A DNA stretch of 64,000 nt from Shimazuella soli (lineage in GTDB: Bacteria; Bacillota; Bacilli; Thermoactinomycetales; Thermoactinomycetaceae). A model generated the notes under the pieces. The model had not been told where the DNA came from, ran no database searches, and saw only the letters and a list, made by a program, of their open reading frames with translations. The translations under genes were made by a program, and so were the position numbers. Of this stretch, positions 53,534 to 61,931 are shown in pieces. Within the stretch, counting starts at the first letter, position 1, and each line of letters starts with the position of its first letter. Location: contig NZ_JAKWBN010000003.1 of assembly GCF_022511585.1 (NCBI RefSeq), positions 310,001-374,000 of the forward strand, in the 5' to 3' direction.

Positions 53534-55147
53534 TCAAGTTGTAACTGGTTCTAAAGACTCTTTTGGTTTTTCTAATTTAGGAGCAGTTGTAGGTACTACT
53601 GGTTTCTTTCTTTTGCGAACATCTGTCAAGAAAAAGCTGAGGATAAACGCTAGTACCGTAATGCCGGTTGTCCAGTAAAATGCATCTTGTATACCAGACA
53701 TGGAACTCTGTAGACCGATTTGACCATACAGGACATTGCTTATTGCAGCTTTTGCCTGTTCAATGGGAATCCCGAGTTGCTGAGACATTTGGATAGCTTG
53801 ATCCATAAACGATTGCTGAAACTGAGGGTCCATTGTATTGGCTGAGTTTCGCAATAGTCCCATATGAAATGTGGTGCGATTGGTAAAGATCGTTGTGATA
53901 AAACTAATCCCAATGGAACCCGCAATTTGTCTGGTTGTGTTGGCTAACGCTGTACCGTGAGCATTTTTTTCCCGTGGCAATTCGTTCATTCCAGCAGTTT
54001 GGATAGGCATCATCAAAAGACCCATTCCAACCATTCGAACCATATATAGCACGACGATAAAGGTATAACTTGTTGCCAATGTTAAGTTTGTAAATTCATA
54101 AGTTGTGACAAGGGTGATCAACATTCCTACCACAGCTAATGGACGTGGTCCTATTTTATCAAATAAGACACCTGAGACAGGAGATAAAATTCCCATGAGA
54201 ATTGCACCCGGAAGCATGAGTAATCCTGATTCTAGAGGCGTAAATCCTCGTAAATTTTGCAAATAAATCGGCACGAGGAACATACCGCCAAACATCCCGA
54301 TGGTAGTGATCATATTAATGATACTGGATAGAGTGAAGACAGGATATTTCAAAATCCGAAAATCTAACATTGGACGTTTGGAGTTCAATTGTTGAATGAC
54401 AAACAAGAAAATACATATCACTCCAACTACTAGGGATGCATCGACGATTAGATCATCCCAACCCTTACTTCCTGCTTCGCTGAGTCCATAAAGTAATGCT
54501 CCAAAACCAATGGTGGATAAAATCGTTCCAATTAAGTCGAGTTTCAGGTTTTTGTTGGTTCCCCCTAAATCTTTCAATAAAAAGATAGACAGGATTAGGA
54601 CCAATAATCCTAGCGGAGCGATACCATTAAATAATAATCTCCAACTATAATGTTCCATCACCCAACCAGAAAGAGTAGGTCCAATAGCTGGGGCAAACAT
54701 AATACCAAGTCCAAAAATCCCCATCCCTTTCCCTCTGCTTTCAGGTGGGAATATAGACAAGATAAGGGTCATACTCAGTGGCATGAGAATCCCAGCACCA
54801 ACAGCTTGTAATAATCTACCTATTAAAAGTATCGAAAAAGTAGGAGCTAGACCACAAACAAATGATCCACCAGTAAAAAAGATCATTGCTGTGATAAATA
54901 AATTACGAATTCCAAAACGTTCTATCAGAAATGCAGATAGAGGAATCAAGATCCCGTTCACGAGCATATATCCAGTCAATAACCATTCTGCATCGGTTGC
55001 GGTCACATTAAATTCGGTGATCAAATGTGGTATTGCTACATTTAACAACGTTTGGTTTAAGACGGATATAAACATTCCTAGCATAATAATCGCAAGCAAA
55101 GGAATCTGTGAACGGATAGTATGATTCGATGAATCTGTCATATTCAT
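53534..55147 (-). CDS. DHA2 family MFS drug exporter (EmrB-like)
   Basis: 537 aa, 14 predicted helices, drug:H+ antiporter of the EmrB/LmrB group. N-terminal helix L-N-Q-T-L-L-N-V-A-I-P, W-L-L-T-G-Y-M-L-V-N-G, motif C G-P-T-L-S-G. C-terminal ~30 residues are basic and cytoplasmic. Last gene of marR-hlyD-hlyD-emrB. Confidence 0.93.
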   Translation of the reverse strand: MNMTDSSNHTIRSQIPLLAIIMLGMFISVLNQTLLNVAIPHLITEFNVTATDAEWLLTGYMLVNGILIPLSAFLIERFGIRNLFITAMIFFTGGSFVCGLAPTFSILLIGRLLQAVGAGILMPLSMTLILSIFPPESRGKGMGIFGLGIMFAPAIGPTLSGWVMEHYSWRLLFNGIAPLGLLVLILSIFLLKDLGGTNKNLKLDLIGTILSTIGFGALLYGLSEAGSKGWDDLIVDASLVVGVICIFLFVIQQLNSKRPMLDFRILKYPVFTLSSIINMITTIGMFGGMFLVPIYLQNLRGFTPLESGLLMLPGAILMGILSPVSGVLFDKIGPRPLAVVGMLITLVTTYEFTNLTLATSYTFIVVLYMVRMVGMGLLMMPIQTAGMNELPREKNAHGTALANTTRQIAGSIGISFITTIFTNRTTFHMGLLRNSANTMDPQFQQSFMDQAIQMSQQLGIPIEQAKAAISNVLYGQIGLQSSMSGIQDAFYWTTGITVLAFILSFFLTDVRKRKKPVVPTTAPKLEKPKESLEPVTT

Positions 55148-55156
55148 TCACATCCT

Positions 55157-55789
55157 TTAGCGATGTATATTTACAGTTGCATTCATTCCAGGAACAACTT
55201 GAGCAGAATAACTTTCCAGTTCGATTTTCACAGGTACATATTCTACTTCTTTGGTGTAATCACCACTTGCATTTTGGGATGGTAATAAGGAAAACTCGGA
55301 GTTCGTTGCTTTCCCGATTTCTGTTACTTTTCCGCTAATAGTAGTACCTTTATCAACATCTACAATTACGTCTACATCTTGACCGATACTTACGTTTTTG
55401 ATTTCTGTTTCTTCAATATTTGCAATGACATACAATTTGCTAAGATCTACTACTTGAGCTAGAGATTGACCAGGTGCTACTGTTTCACCTTTCATCCCTT
55501 TGCTTTGAACAATTGTACCAGCGATAGGAGAAGTGATAGAAGTAGTGCTAGTACCAGTGATTTTACCAATTGCTTCATTTTCGGTTACTTGTTGTCCAAC
55601 GGTTGCTGTCCAATCTGTTATTTTACCAGCATTCACAACAGTAACGGGTACCATATCACCAGAGACTTTGGCATTATCTGTTGAGATATAATTTACAGTA
55701 TTTTGGTAGTAGTTGATACCTACGATTCCGACTGCTATTACAATCAAGAATACAACGGTATTAATTGCAATAAGTTTACCGGTTTTCAT
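55157..55789 (-). CDS. HlyD/EmrA-type membrane fusion protein (second)
   Basis: 210 aa. One N-terminal helix (6-26), a lipoyl/barrel-sandwich domain with I-S-T-D-N-A-K-V-S-G-D-M and S-P-I-A-G-T-I-V, and a beta-barrel end (Y-V-P-V-K-I-E-L-E). It lacks the long coiled-coil hairpin of Gram-negative EmrA, as expected without an outer membrane. Its paralogue is directly upstream. Confidence 0.88.
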   Translation of the reverse strand: MKTGKLIAINTVVFLIVIAVGIVGINYYQNTVNYISTDNAKVSGDMVPVTVVNAGKITDWTATVGQQVTENEAIGKITGTSTTSITSPIAGTIVQSKGMKGETVAPGQSLAQVVDLSKLYVIANIEETEIKNVSIGQDVDVIVDVDKGTTISGKVTEIGKATNSEFSLLPSQNASGDYTKEVEYVPVKIELESYSAQVVPGMNATVNIHR

Positions 55790-55801
55790 TTTTTTATCAC
55801 C

Positions 55802-56416
55802 TTATCTTTCTATTTTAACTTCTGCATGGACTCCTAGAGTCAAACGATCAATAGGTAAATTGTTGACGGAAATTTTTACAGGAACACGTTGAACTTCTTT
55901 TTCAGAACGGGAAGAAGAAGTAGTAGGGCTTGACTCGTATACTCCACCTGCACCCGATCCGACCTGTATTACCTTTCCATCATAGGGTTCAGAAGATAGT
56001 GATTCTATCGTGACTTTGACATCTTTGCCGTTTTTGACTTTACTGATCTGATCTTCATCAATATAGGCTAATACGTATGTTTCATTTAGGTTTGCCATTT
56101 TGGCTAGTGTTTGACCTTGGAAAACATTTTGATTGGCATAAACACTAGTTTTTACAACCGTTGCATTTACTTTGGAAGTAAGAGATTTATTTTGGATTTT
56201 CCCTACTATATCTCCTGTTTTTACTTTATCTCCTTCTTTAATCTTCCAATCCGTTAATACCCCCGTCTGCTCTGCATCAATAGAGTACGTATCGGCTTCT
56301 AAAGTTGCATTGTCGGTAGAAACATACGTTTGTGCATCTGTGACATATTGATATCCAAAAACGGCTATCCCCAAGACCACGATAATTACGACAAACGTAG
56401 CTAACCATTGTTTCAT
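55802..56416 (-). CDS. HlyD/EmrA-type membrane fusion protein (first)
   Basis: 204 aa, same design as the gene after it: N-terminal helix, Y-V-S-T-D-N-A-T-L-E-A-D, V-N-A-T-V-V-K-T, and Q-R-V-P-V-K-I-S-V. A Ser-rich insert (T-T-S-S-S-R-S-E) lies before the last strand. Two adaptors in one operon may form a mixed ring with the exporter. Confidence 0.88.
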   Translation of the reverse strand: MKQWLATFVVIIVVLGIAVFGYQYVTDAQTYVSTDNATLEADTYSIDAEQTGVLTDWKIKEGDKVKTGDIVGKIQNKSLTSKVNATVVKTSVYANQNVFQGQTLAKMANLNETYVLAYIDEDQISKVKNGKDVKVTIESLSSEPYDGKVIQVGSGAGGVYESSPTTSSSRSEKEVQRVPVKISVNNLPIDRLTLGVHAEVKIER

Positions 56417-56420
56417 AGGT

Positions 56421-56852
56421 TTATCCTTCCTCTAAGATTTTCACAAGCTTCTGTAGATTAACGGAGAGTTGAGTAAACTCTTCATCTGAAAGTTTTTCTA
56501 AATAAGTCCGATAATATTGCGCTTGTGTAAATGGGAAATTAGCAAATATTTGCTTGCTTTTATCGCTTAATGCGATCCAAACCACTCGGCGGTCCTCTTC
56601 ATCTCGTTTTCGAGTCACCATGCCCGCTTTCACTAAGCGGTCAATCAGTCCACTCATAGAACTGGGTTTTGAATCCAATTCTTTGCTGATTTCCGCTAGA
56701 GACAAGGGGCCTTTTTGATTAAGCACTCTTAAAACCTGCCCTTGTGGAATAGTCAGGTTGTACTTTTTGAAATGCTCGTGCAGGATGTGAAAAGATCGTT
56801 TCACACAATATCGCATGGCACTAACAAATTCTAGTACTTCATCATCCGTCAA
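56421..56852 (-). CDS. MarR family regulator
   Basis: 143 aa, winged helix. TTG start with GAGGTGAT upstream. L-T-I-P-Q-G-Q-V-L-R-V-L, then L-S-L-A-E-I-S-K-E-L-D-S-K-P-S-S-M-S-G-L-I-D-R-L-V-K-A-G-M-V-T-R and D-E-E-D-R-R-V-V (wing). First gene of the efflux operon, probably its repressor, relieved by a drug-like ligand. Confidence 0.93.
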   Translation of the reverse strand: MTDDEVLEFVSAMRYCVKRSFHILHEHFKKYNLTIPQGQVLRVLNQKGPLSLAEISKELDSKPSSMSGLIDRLVKAGMVTRKRDEEDRRVVWIALSDKSKQIFANFPFTQAQYYRTYLEKLSDEEFTQLSVNLQKLVKILEEG

Positions 56853-56897
56853 TCGAATATCACCTCACATTAATATTTCACCTCATTAACATTTTGT

Positions 56898-56926
56898 ATT
56901 ATAATGTTTCGAATCCGAAATATCAA
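56898..56926 (-). promoter_or_regulatory. promoter/operator of the marR operon
   Basis: Minus strand TTGATA (56926-56921), 17 bases, TATAAT (56903-56898). The spacer holds TTTCGGATTCGAAA, an imperfect dyad that could be the MarR site. Confidence 0.7.
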
Positions 56927-57382
56927 TAGGAAAAATATCTAATAAAAATTACTTTTATATGCCTGGTAAGTGTAAAAAAGGAAATCATAGCGTGAGAAAT
57001 ATACATTTCACAACTTTACTTTTCCCAACTCATTCGCTTCTTTCTCTAGGTAAATATTACTTATGGTCGTGTTTTCTTTTTAAATTTAGGTAATGGAAAA
57101 ATAGGTATTGCAGGTTTCTTTAGAACTTAATATCAAAAGACCGATTTTATAAGGATTCTGCTCGAATGTGAATTTTTATTGACGGAATAGGAGATTATTT
57201 TCAGATCTTGTTTATCCTTCATCCGCTTTTATTGCTTTTCTTTCAGTCTTTCGATAAAGAATTTATGTCATAAAAAGTAGTGAAATTATGAATGGATATG
57301 TTTCTTTAAAGCAATAAATAGGAAGCCTTACAATCTATTTTTAAGTACTAAGAAAAAATATCTCTTTTTTATAAAAAAGTCC
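56927..57382. other. gene-free AT-rich spacer
   Basis: About 450 bases between the efflux operon promoter and the tRNA promoters. No ORF with a usable ribosome site, no hairpin of note. Confidence 0.55.
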
Positions 57383-57487
57383 TTGCAATGGAATACTACC
57401 TGTGCTATATTAATTCTTGTCGCCAAAAGCAACAAAAGCTATAAATAATGATATAACTTGACAATACATAAGTGTTCTTGCTAAAAT
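57383..57487 (+). promoter_or_regulatory. two tandem promoters of the tRNA cluster
   Basis: First: TTGCAA (57383-57388), 17 bases, TATATT (57406-57411). Second: TTGACA (57458-57463), 18 bases, TAAAAT (57482-57487), 26 bases before the first tRNA. Confidence 0.65.
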
Positions 57488-57512
57488 ACACTTTGTCGAA
57501 ATGAAAGATTAT

Positions 57513-57588
57513 TCCCAAATAGCTCAATTGGCAGAGCAACCGGCTGTTAACCGGTAGGTTGCAGGTTCGAGTCCTGCTTTGGGAGCCA
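57513..57588 (+). tRNA. tRNA-Asn (GTT)
   Basis: Acceptor TCCCAAA/TTTGGGA, anticodon GTT at 57546-57548, encoded CCA. Confidence 0.95.
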
Positions 57589-57589
57589 T

Positions 57590-57665
57590 GCTCTCTTAGC
57601 TCAGTCGGCAGAGCGCTTCCATGGTAAGGAAGAGGTCACCAGTTCGAGCCTGGTAGAGAGCTCCA
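57590..57665 (+). tRNA. tRNA-Thr (GGT)
   Basis: GCTCTCT/AGAGAGC acceptor, loop ATGGTAA with anticodon GGT (57623-57625), encoded CCA. Confidence 0.95.
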
Positions 57666-57678
57666 CAACCATTGTCTC

Positions 57679-57755
57679 GGCCCGTTGGTGAAGCGGTTCA
57701 ACACACCAGCCTTTCACGCTGGCATGCAGGGGTTCGAATCCCCTACGGGTCACCA
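57679..57755 (+). tRNA. tRNA-Glu (TTC)
   Basis: GGCCCGT/ACGGGTC acceptor, loop CTTTCAC, anticodon TTC (57713-57715), encoded CCA. Confidence 0.95.
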
Positions 57756-57766
57756 CAGTTTCATAT

Positions 57767-57842
57767 GGGCGCTTAGCTCAGCTGGGAGAGCACATGCCTT
57801 ACAAGCATGGGGTCGGCGGTTCGATCCCGTCAGCGCCCACCA
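57767..57842 (+). tRNA. tRNA-Val (TAC)
   Basis: GGGCGCT/AGCGCCC acceptor, loop CTTACAA, anticodon TAC (57800-57802), encoded CCA. Confidence 0.95.
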
Positions 57843-57848
57843 TTTTAC

Positions 57849-57933
57849 GGAGGGATACCAAAGTGGCCAACTGGGGCGGACTGTAAATCCGCTGTCTTCG
57901 ACTTCGTAGGTTCGAATCCTACTCCCTCCACCA
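57849..57933 (+). tRNA. tRNA-Tyr (GTA)
   Basis: GGAGGGA/TCCCTCC acceptor, anticodon GTA (57883-57885), long variable arm, encoded CCA. Confidence 0.95.
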
Positions 57934-57958
57934 CTTATATGAAATATAAAACTACTTT

Positions 57959-58033
57959 TAGGGAGTAGCCAAGTGGTAAGGCATCGGTTTTTGGTACCGT
58001 GTACCGAAGGTTCGAATCCTTCCTCCCTAGCCA
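57959..58033 (+). tRNA. tRNA-Gln (TTG)
   Basis: TAGGGAG/CTCCCTA acceptor, loop TTTTGGT, anticodon TTG (57991-57993), encoded CCA. The anticodon stem appears to have a T-T at the 27-43 pair. Confidence 0.92.
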
Positions 58034-58046
58034 TTTTACATCTTGA

Positions 58047-58122
58047 GAGCCATTAGCTCAGTTGGTAGAGCATCTGACTTTTAATCAGAGGGTCGAAGGT
58101 TCGAGTCCTTCATGGCTCACCA
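58047..58122 (+). tRNA. tRNA-Lys (TTT)
   Basis: GAGCCAT/ATGGCTC acceptor, anticodon TTT (58080-58082), encoded CCA. Confidence 0.95.
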
Positions 58123-58157
58123 TTTATAACCTTTGATCATAGGATTAAATATATATT

Positions 58158-58232
58158 GCGGAAGTGGCTCAGTGGTAGAGCATCGCCTTGCCAAGGCGAG
58201 GGTCGCGGGTTCGAATCCCGTCTTCCGCTCCA
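58158..58232 (+). tRNA. tRNA-Gly (GCC)
   Basis: GCGGAAG/CTTCCGC acceptor, loop TTGCCAA, anticodon GCC (58190-58192), encoded CCA. Confidence 0.95.
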
Positions 58233-58237
58233 TATAT

Positions 58238-58311
58238 GCGGGTGTAGTTCAATGGTAGAACATCGGCCTTCCAAGCCGAATGTGAGGGTTCGATTCCCTT
58301 CACCCGCTCCA
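58238..58311 (+). tRNA. tRNA-Gly (TCC)
   Basis: GCGGGTG/CACCCGC acceptor, loop CTTCCAA, anticodon TCC (58270-58272), encoded CCA. Confidence 0.95.
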
Positions 58312-58318
58312 TAGATGA

Positions 58319-58348
58319 AGAGATACCTTAATGGGTATCTTTTTTTAT
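58319..58348 (+). terminator. terminator of the tRNA cluster
   Basis: AGATACC-ttaat-GGGTATCT then seven T. Confidence 0.88.
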
Positions 58349-58552
58349 TTTAGTGACGTTGAACAATACTTAATAAGTTATGGAAATGAACCCAAATGTA
58401 TGTAGTAGTTAGATTAGGGGAAATTTCTAAGTTTCTTTACAAATTTGTTTGATTAAATTTTATCAGCTATGTTTTTATCTTTTTCGGGAAAAGTAATTCG
58501 TGTATGTAATTGGCGATCATAAATATACATTTTCTAGAATAAATATTAAAAT

Positions 58553-58582
58553 TTTACAAATTATATTAAAAAATGATACAAT
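58553..58582 (+). promoter_or_regulatory. promoter of rocF
   Basis: TTTACA (58553-58558), 18 bases, TACAAT (58577-58582) with an extended TG at 58574. The bases 58349-58552 before it hold nothing else visible. Confidence 0.55.
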
Positions 58583-58616
58583 GCGCTTATCAGAATCAGA
58601 AAGAAGGGTTAAACCT

Positions 58617-59522
58617 ATGAGCAAACATAATCCAATAAGCGTGATAGGAATGCCAATGGACCTAGGTCAAGGCAGACGTGGTGTAGATATGGGACCAAGC
58701 GCAATCCGTTACGCTCAATTACAAACAGCTTTGAAAGCTTTAGGGTTTGATGTAGAGGATCTTGGTGATATTCAAGTGCCTAGTCCAGAATCGATTGATA
58801 TTGGAGATCATCATTTAAAATTTTTAACAGCTGTATGTGATGTCAATGAATCTTTAGCAAATGTCGTATCTGATGTGATTGAAAGAAAGCGCTTTCCGCT
58901 CGTGCTTGGCGGAGATCATAGCATGGCGCTCGGAACCGTTGCTGGAGTAGCCAAACATTATCATAATCTCGGGCTTATTTGGTACGATGCCCATGGGGAT
59001 TTAAATACAGGAGAAACATCACCTTCTGGAAATATCCATGGCATGCCACTAGCGGCGAGTCTAGGTATTGGTCATCCTGATTTGGTTCATATAGGAGGAT
59101 ATACACCAAAAGTAAAACCTGAAAATGTAGTTCTCATCGGTGTTCGTGAGCTGGATAAAGGAGAGCAGGCTATTGCCCGGGAAATGGGATTAAAAGTATT
59201 TACCATGCATGAAATCGATCGCTTAGGAATGACGCGGGTAATGGAAGAAGCTTTATCGATAGTAGGAAAAAATACAGATGGAGTACATTTAAGTTTTGAC
59301 TTAGACGGACTAGACCCAAGTGATGCTCCTGGTGTTGGTACTCCTGTACCTGGCGGGGTCACTTATCGGGAAAGTCACCTTGCTTTGGAGATGATGTCGG
59401 AGTCGGGGCTAATTACTTCTGCTGAATTTGTGGAGGTTAATCCGATACTCGACCGGGAAAATATTACAGCGAAAGTAGCAGTGGCTCTTATCAGTTCTTT
59501 ATTTGGCAAGAAAATTCTCTAG
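58617..59522 (+). CDS. rocF: arginase
   Basis: Hydrolyses arginine to ornithine and urea with two Mn ions; 301 aa from ATG 58617 (AAGGGTT upstream). Metal motifs: G-G-D-H-S-M-A-L-G, W-Y-D-A-H-G-D-L-N-T, and S-F-D-L-D-G-L-D-P-S-D-A-P-G-V-G-T-P. G-N-I-H-G-M-P-L-A covers the substrate loop. Opposes the argCJBDF operon metabolically. No rocD/rocE or other roc genes follow. Confidence 0.96.
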   Translation: MSKHNPISVIGMPMDLGQGRRGVDMGPSAIRYAQLQTALKALGFDVEDLGDIQVPSPESIDIGDHHLKFLTAVCDVNESLANVVSDVIERKRFPLVLGGDHSMALGTVAGVAKHYHNLGLIWYDAHGDLNTGETSPSGNIHGMPLAASLGIGHPDLVHIGGYTPKVKPENVVLIGVRELDKGEQAIAREMGLKVFTMHEIDRLGMTRVMEEALSIVGKNTDGVHLSFDLDGLDPSDAPGVGTPVPGGVTYRESHLALEMMSESGLITSAEFVEVNPILDRENITAKVAVALISSLFGKKIL

Positions 59523-59726
59523 TTGGGGAGATATCAAGTGTTAAAGGATCAAGCTCTCTATAAAAAATAGTTTAAGTTCCAATAATTCAAATGGGAAAAT
59601 GACCATAATATGGTGATGGATTTTTCATGAGTAGTTAATGGGAAAAATAAGGTTAAGAACTTAATTTTAAAAGGTTAAGTTTTGAACTGAGTTCCAAAAT
59701 AACTATTATAGTAAGCTCAATCAGGC

Positions 59727-59769
59727 GGGGCACCGGCTTCGAGTCTAGAAGAACTCAAAGCGGTGCCCC
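59727..59769 (-). terminator. strong hairpin after the GC-rich mini-gene
   Basis: GGGGCACCG / CGGTGCCCC are perfect arms with an inner GAGT/ACTC stem. On the plus strand it is followed by TTTCCC; on the minus strand the tail is not T-rich, so the working direction is unsure. Confidence 0.55.
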
Positions 59770-59775
59770 TTTCCC

Positions 59776-59919
59776 TCAGGACAATGGACGCAGAAGCCAT
59801 TGGAGCTTACGGCGGAGGTCCTGGGTCTCTTTGAGAAGCGCCTGCAGATATTCCATGCTCACCGCGTCGTTCTCAGTCTGGTTCTGGCTCCCCTTGAGGA
59901 GCTCCTGCGGATTATCCAT
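59776..59919 (-). CDS. 47-aa GC-rich small protein
   Basis: ATG 59919 follows GGAGG at 9 bases and reads M-D-N-P-Q-E-L-L-K-G to L-R-P-L-S. It is one long amphipathic helix (M-E-Y-L-Q-A-L-L-K-E-T-Q-D-L-R-R-K-L). Line 59821-59880 has 33/60 G+C, well above the surroundings, like the cassette at 25.2 kb. Not recognised. It stands alone between rocF and cdaA. Confidence 0.55.
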   Translation of the reverse strand: MDNPQELLKGSQNQTENDAVSMEYLQALLKETQDLRRKLQWLLRPLS

Positions 59920-60108
59920 GTTCCCTGTCCTCCAAGGACAAGAGGGATGGTTGAACTTAATTATAATTATCAATTAATTGTAATAAACAGAAAATATTTT
60001 GATTTGTATTTGTTAGATTTATAGCGTCATGATTTTTCCTTTGAATCTAACTTCTTTTTTAAAAATAGTGCATACTAAGGGTACAAGAAACTTCTTGGAG
60101 GCCCATCC

Positions 60109-60912
60109 ATGTTAACCAGCGATGTTAAAGAATATCTGAGTGATCTAGTTGATATCCTTATCGTCAGTTTCATATTTTACCAGCTGCTGCTATTGCTCAG
60201 AGGGACAAGAGCTGTCCAACTTGTAAAAGGAATTAGTGTTGTTGTATTACTCTGGATCATCAGCCGTTACTTTGAGCTTCGTACTGTTACGTGGTTGATT
60301 GAAAATCTTTTTTCCGTCGGTGTGATAGCGATTATTGTCATCTTCCAGCCTGAGGTACGCCGTGCACTAGAGCAAATTGGCAGAGGGGGATTTTTTAGTC
60401 GCCATCGAGTGATTCGGGAAGAAGAAGTGAACCAATTAGTAGGGGAGATCGCAAAGGCGGTACAATATTTTTCTTCTAATCATGTTGGAGCATTGATCGT
60501 ACTAGAACAAAGAACAGGATTATATGATTATATACGTACTGGTGTTACCCTGAATGCAGATGTCAGCTCCGAGCTGATCCGAACGGTTTTTGCTACAAAC
60601 ACACCTCTTCATGATGGAGCTATTATTATTCAAGAATCTAAGATAACAGCGGCAGGATGTTTTTTGCCGCTGAGTGAAAGTACGAGAATATCAAAATCAT
60701 TAGGAACCAGGCACCGTGCGGGATTGGGTATGTCAGAGATATCAGATGCGATTGTCATCATAGTTTCAGAGGAAAGTGGTGTGGTATCCATTGCTCAAAA
60801 TGGGCTGTTGGAAACAAATTTATCCAATGAAGCATTTTTATCTCATCTTTTCCAACTATTAAAACAGAAACCAGTAAAGTTGGGTAAAGAGAGGGGTGTT
60901 CAAAATGGCTAG
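60109..60912 (+). CDS. cdaA: diadenylate cyclase CdaA
   Basis: Makes c-di-AMP from two ATP at the membrane; 267 aa. Three N-terminal helices (to ~residue 75), then a DAC domain with P-L-H-D-G-A-I-I-I and G-T-R-H-R-A-G-L-G, the catalytic motifs. c-di-AMP controls potassium and osmolyte uptake and wall integrity. It heads cdaA-cdaR-glmM, the order conserved in Firmicutes; start has GGAGGCCC upstream. Confidence 0.96.
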   Translation: MLTSDVKEYLSDLVDILIVSFIFYQLLLLLRGTRAVQLVKGISVVVLLWIISRYFELRTVTWLIENLFSVGVIAIIVIFQPEVRRALEQIGRGGFFSRHRVIREEEVNQLVGEIAKAVQYFSSNHVGALIVLEQRTGLYDYIRTGVTLNADVSSELIRTVFATNTPLHDGAIIIQESKITAAGCFLPLSESTRISKSLGTRHRAGLGMSEISDAIVIIVSEESGVVSIAQNGLLETNLSNEAFLSHLFQLLKQKPVKLGKERGVQNG

Positions 60913-61876
60913 TTGGTTCCAACGGGAATGGGTGCTTCGGGTTATTTCGCTCATTCTGGCTGCTATTTTGTGGTTTATGGTATCAGAGCCAACTCTCCCT
61001 ATTTCTGTTAACCGCAGTTCTACTACTGTAAGAGGAATTGAAGTTGAATATCGATATAATACAAAAAAGTACCAAGTTTTGAGCGAGAAGCATAAAGTAG
61101 ATCTTGTGTTCACTGGAGACAAAAACACGATCAATCGTTTGCCGTCATATCGTGTTTTTGTGGATTTAAGGAAGTTGTCAGCCGGCAGATATTTAGCTTT
61201 ACCAGTTTCCGTCGAGGGTTTACCTGCCAATGTGCAAGTTCGGCCAAATCCCAGTACGATATCGGTCGAAATAGCAGAAAAAGTTACCAAAACTATCCCT
61301 ATTACAATCATTACAAGGGGAGCAGTGGCAGATGGATATAAGTTGTTGCCTCTTACATATACCCCAACTTACGTAAGTGTATCTGGGATTCGACAAGAAG
61401 TGGAAAAGGTCACTGACATTACAGCTTTAGTAAATGTAAATGGATTACAACAAACCATTAATCAAGATATTTATTTAGCTGTACATAGCAATACGGCGAA
61501 AAAGCCAAAAGTGAAAGTCATGCCAATTCAAGCACAGGTAACTATCCCGATTGAAAAGTTACCTGTAGTCTCACCGCCTCCTCAGCCGCAAGTGGAATAT
61601 GGATACCGAGATATTCCCATTCAAATAACGGTGAGCAAGCCGCCGCCAGAAGGGTATAAAGTCGAATCGATAACGACTAATCCCCTAAATATAAGGGTTT
61701 ATGGACCTGTTGAAAAACTAAAAACACTACAAACGTATCCTGCTGGATCGATCGATTTGTCACAAGTTACAGAAGATACAACGATAAAACAAGAAGTAAA
61801 GGTTGTTTCGCCGGTCGAAAAAGTGACCCCCAACTGGATAGAGATTTATGTTAAAATGAGTCGGACGCCTTCTTAA
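60905..61876 (+). CDS. cdaR: CdaA regulator CdaR (YbbR)
   Basis: Membrane-anchored extracellular protein that modulates CdaA. ATG 60905 is preferred to GTG 60896, which runs into GAGGGG; 323 aa. One helix (about 10-28), then three to four YbbR repeats of ~80 residues (for example P-V-S-V-E-G-L-P-A-N-V-Q-V-R-P and the later P-I-Q-I-T-V-S-K-P-P-P-E-G-Y-K-V). A proline-rich linker lies near residue 225. Overlaps cdaA by 8 bases. Confidence 0.93.
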   Translation: MASWFQREWVLRVISLILAAILWFMVSEPTLPISVNRSSTTVRGIEVEYRYNTKKYQVLSEKHKVDLVFTGDKNTINRLPSYRVFVDLRKLSAGRYLALPVSVEGLPANVQVRPNPSTISVEIAEKVTKTIPITIITRGAVADGYKLLPLTYTPTYVSVSGIRQEVEKVTDITALVNVNGLQQTINQDIYLAVHSNTAKKPKVKVMPIQAQVTIPIEKLPVVSPPPQPQVEYGYRDIPIQITVSKPPPEGYKVESITTNPLNIRVYGPVEKLKTLQTYPAGSIDLSQVTEDTTIKQEVKVVSPVEKVTPNWIEIYVKMSRTPS

Positions 61877-61931
61877 AGGCAGAATATGATCGAATCGGTT
61901 ATTTTTGTTTTTTTGATGATGGAGGAATAAC

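Noticed and set aside
57685-58034. ORFs over the tRNA cluster on both strands
   Set aside because: They translate tRNA genes; the tRNA structures are complete.
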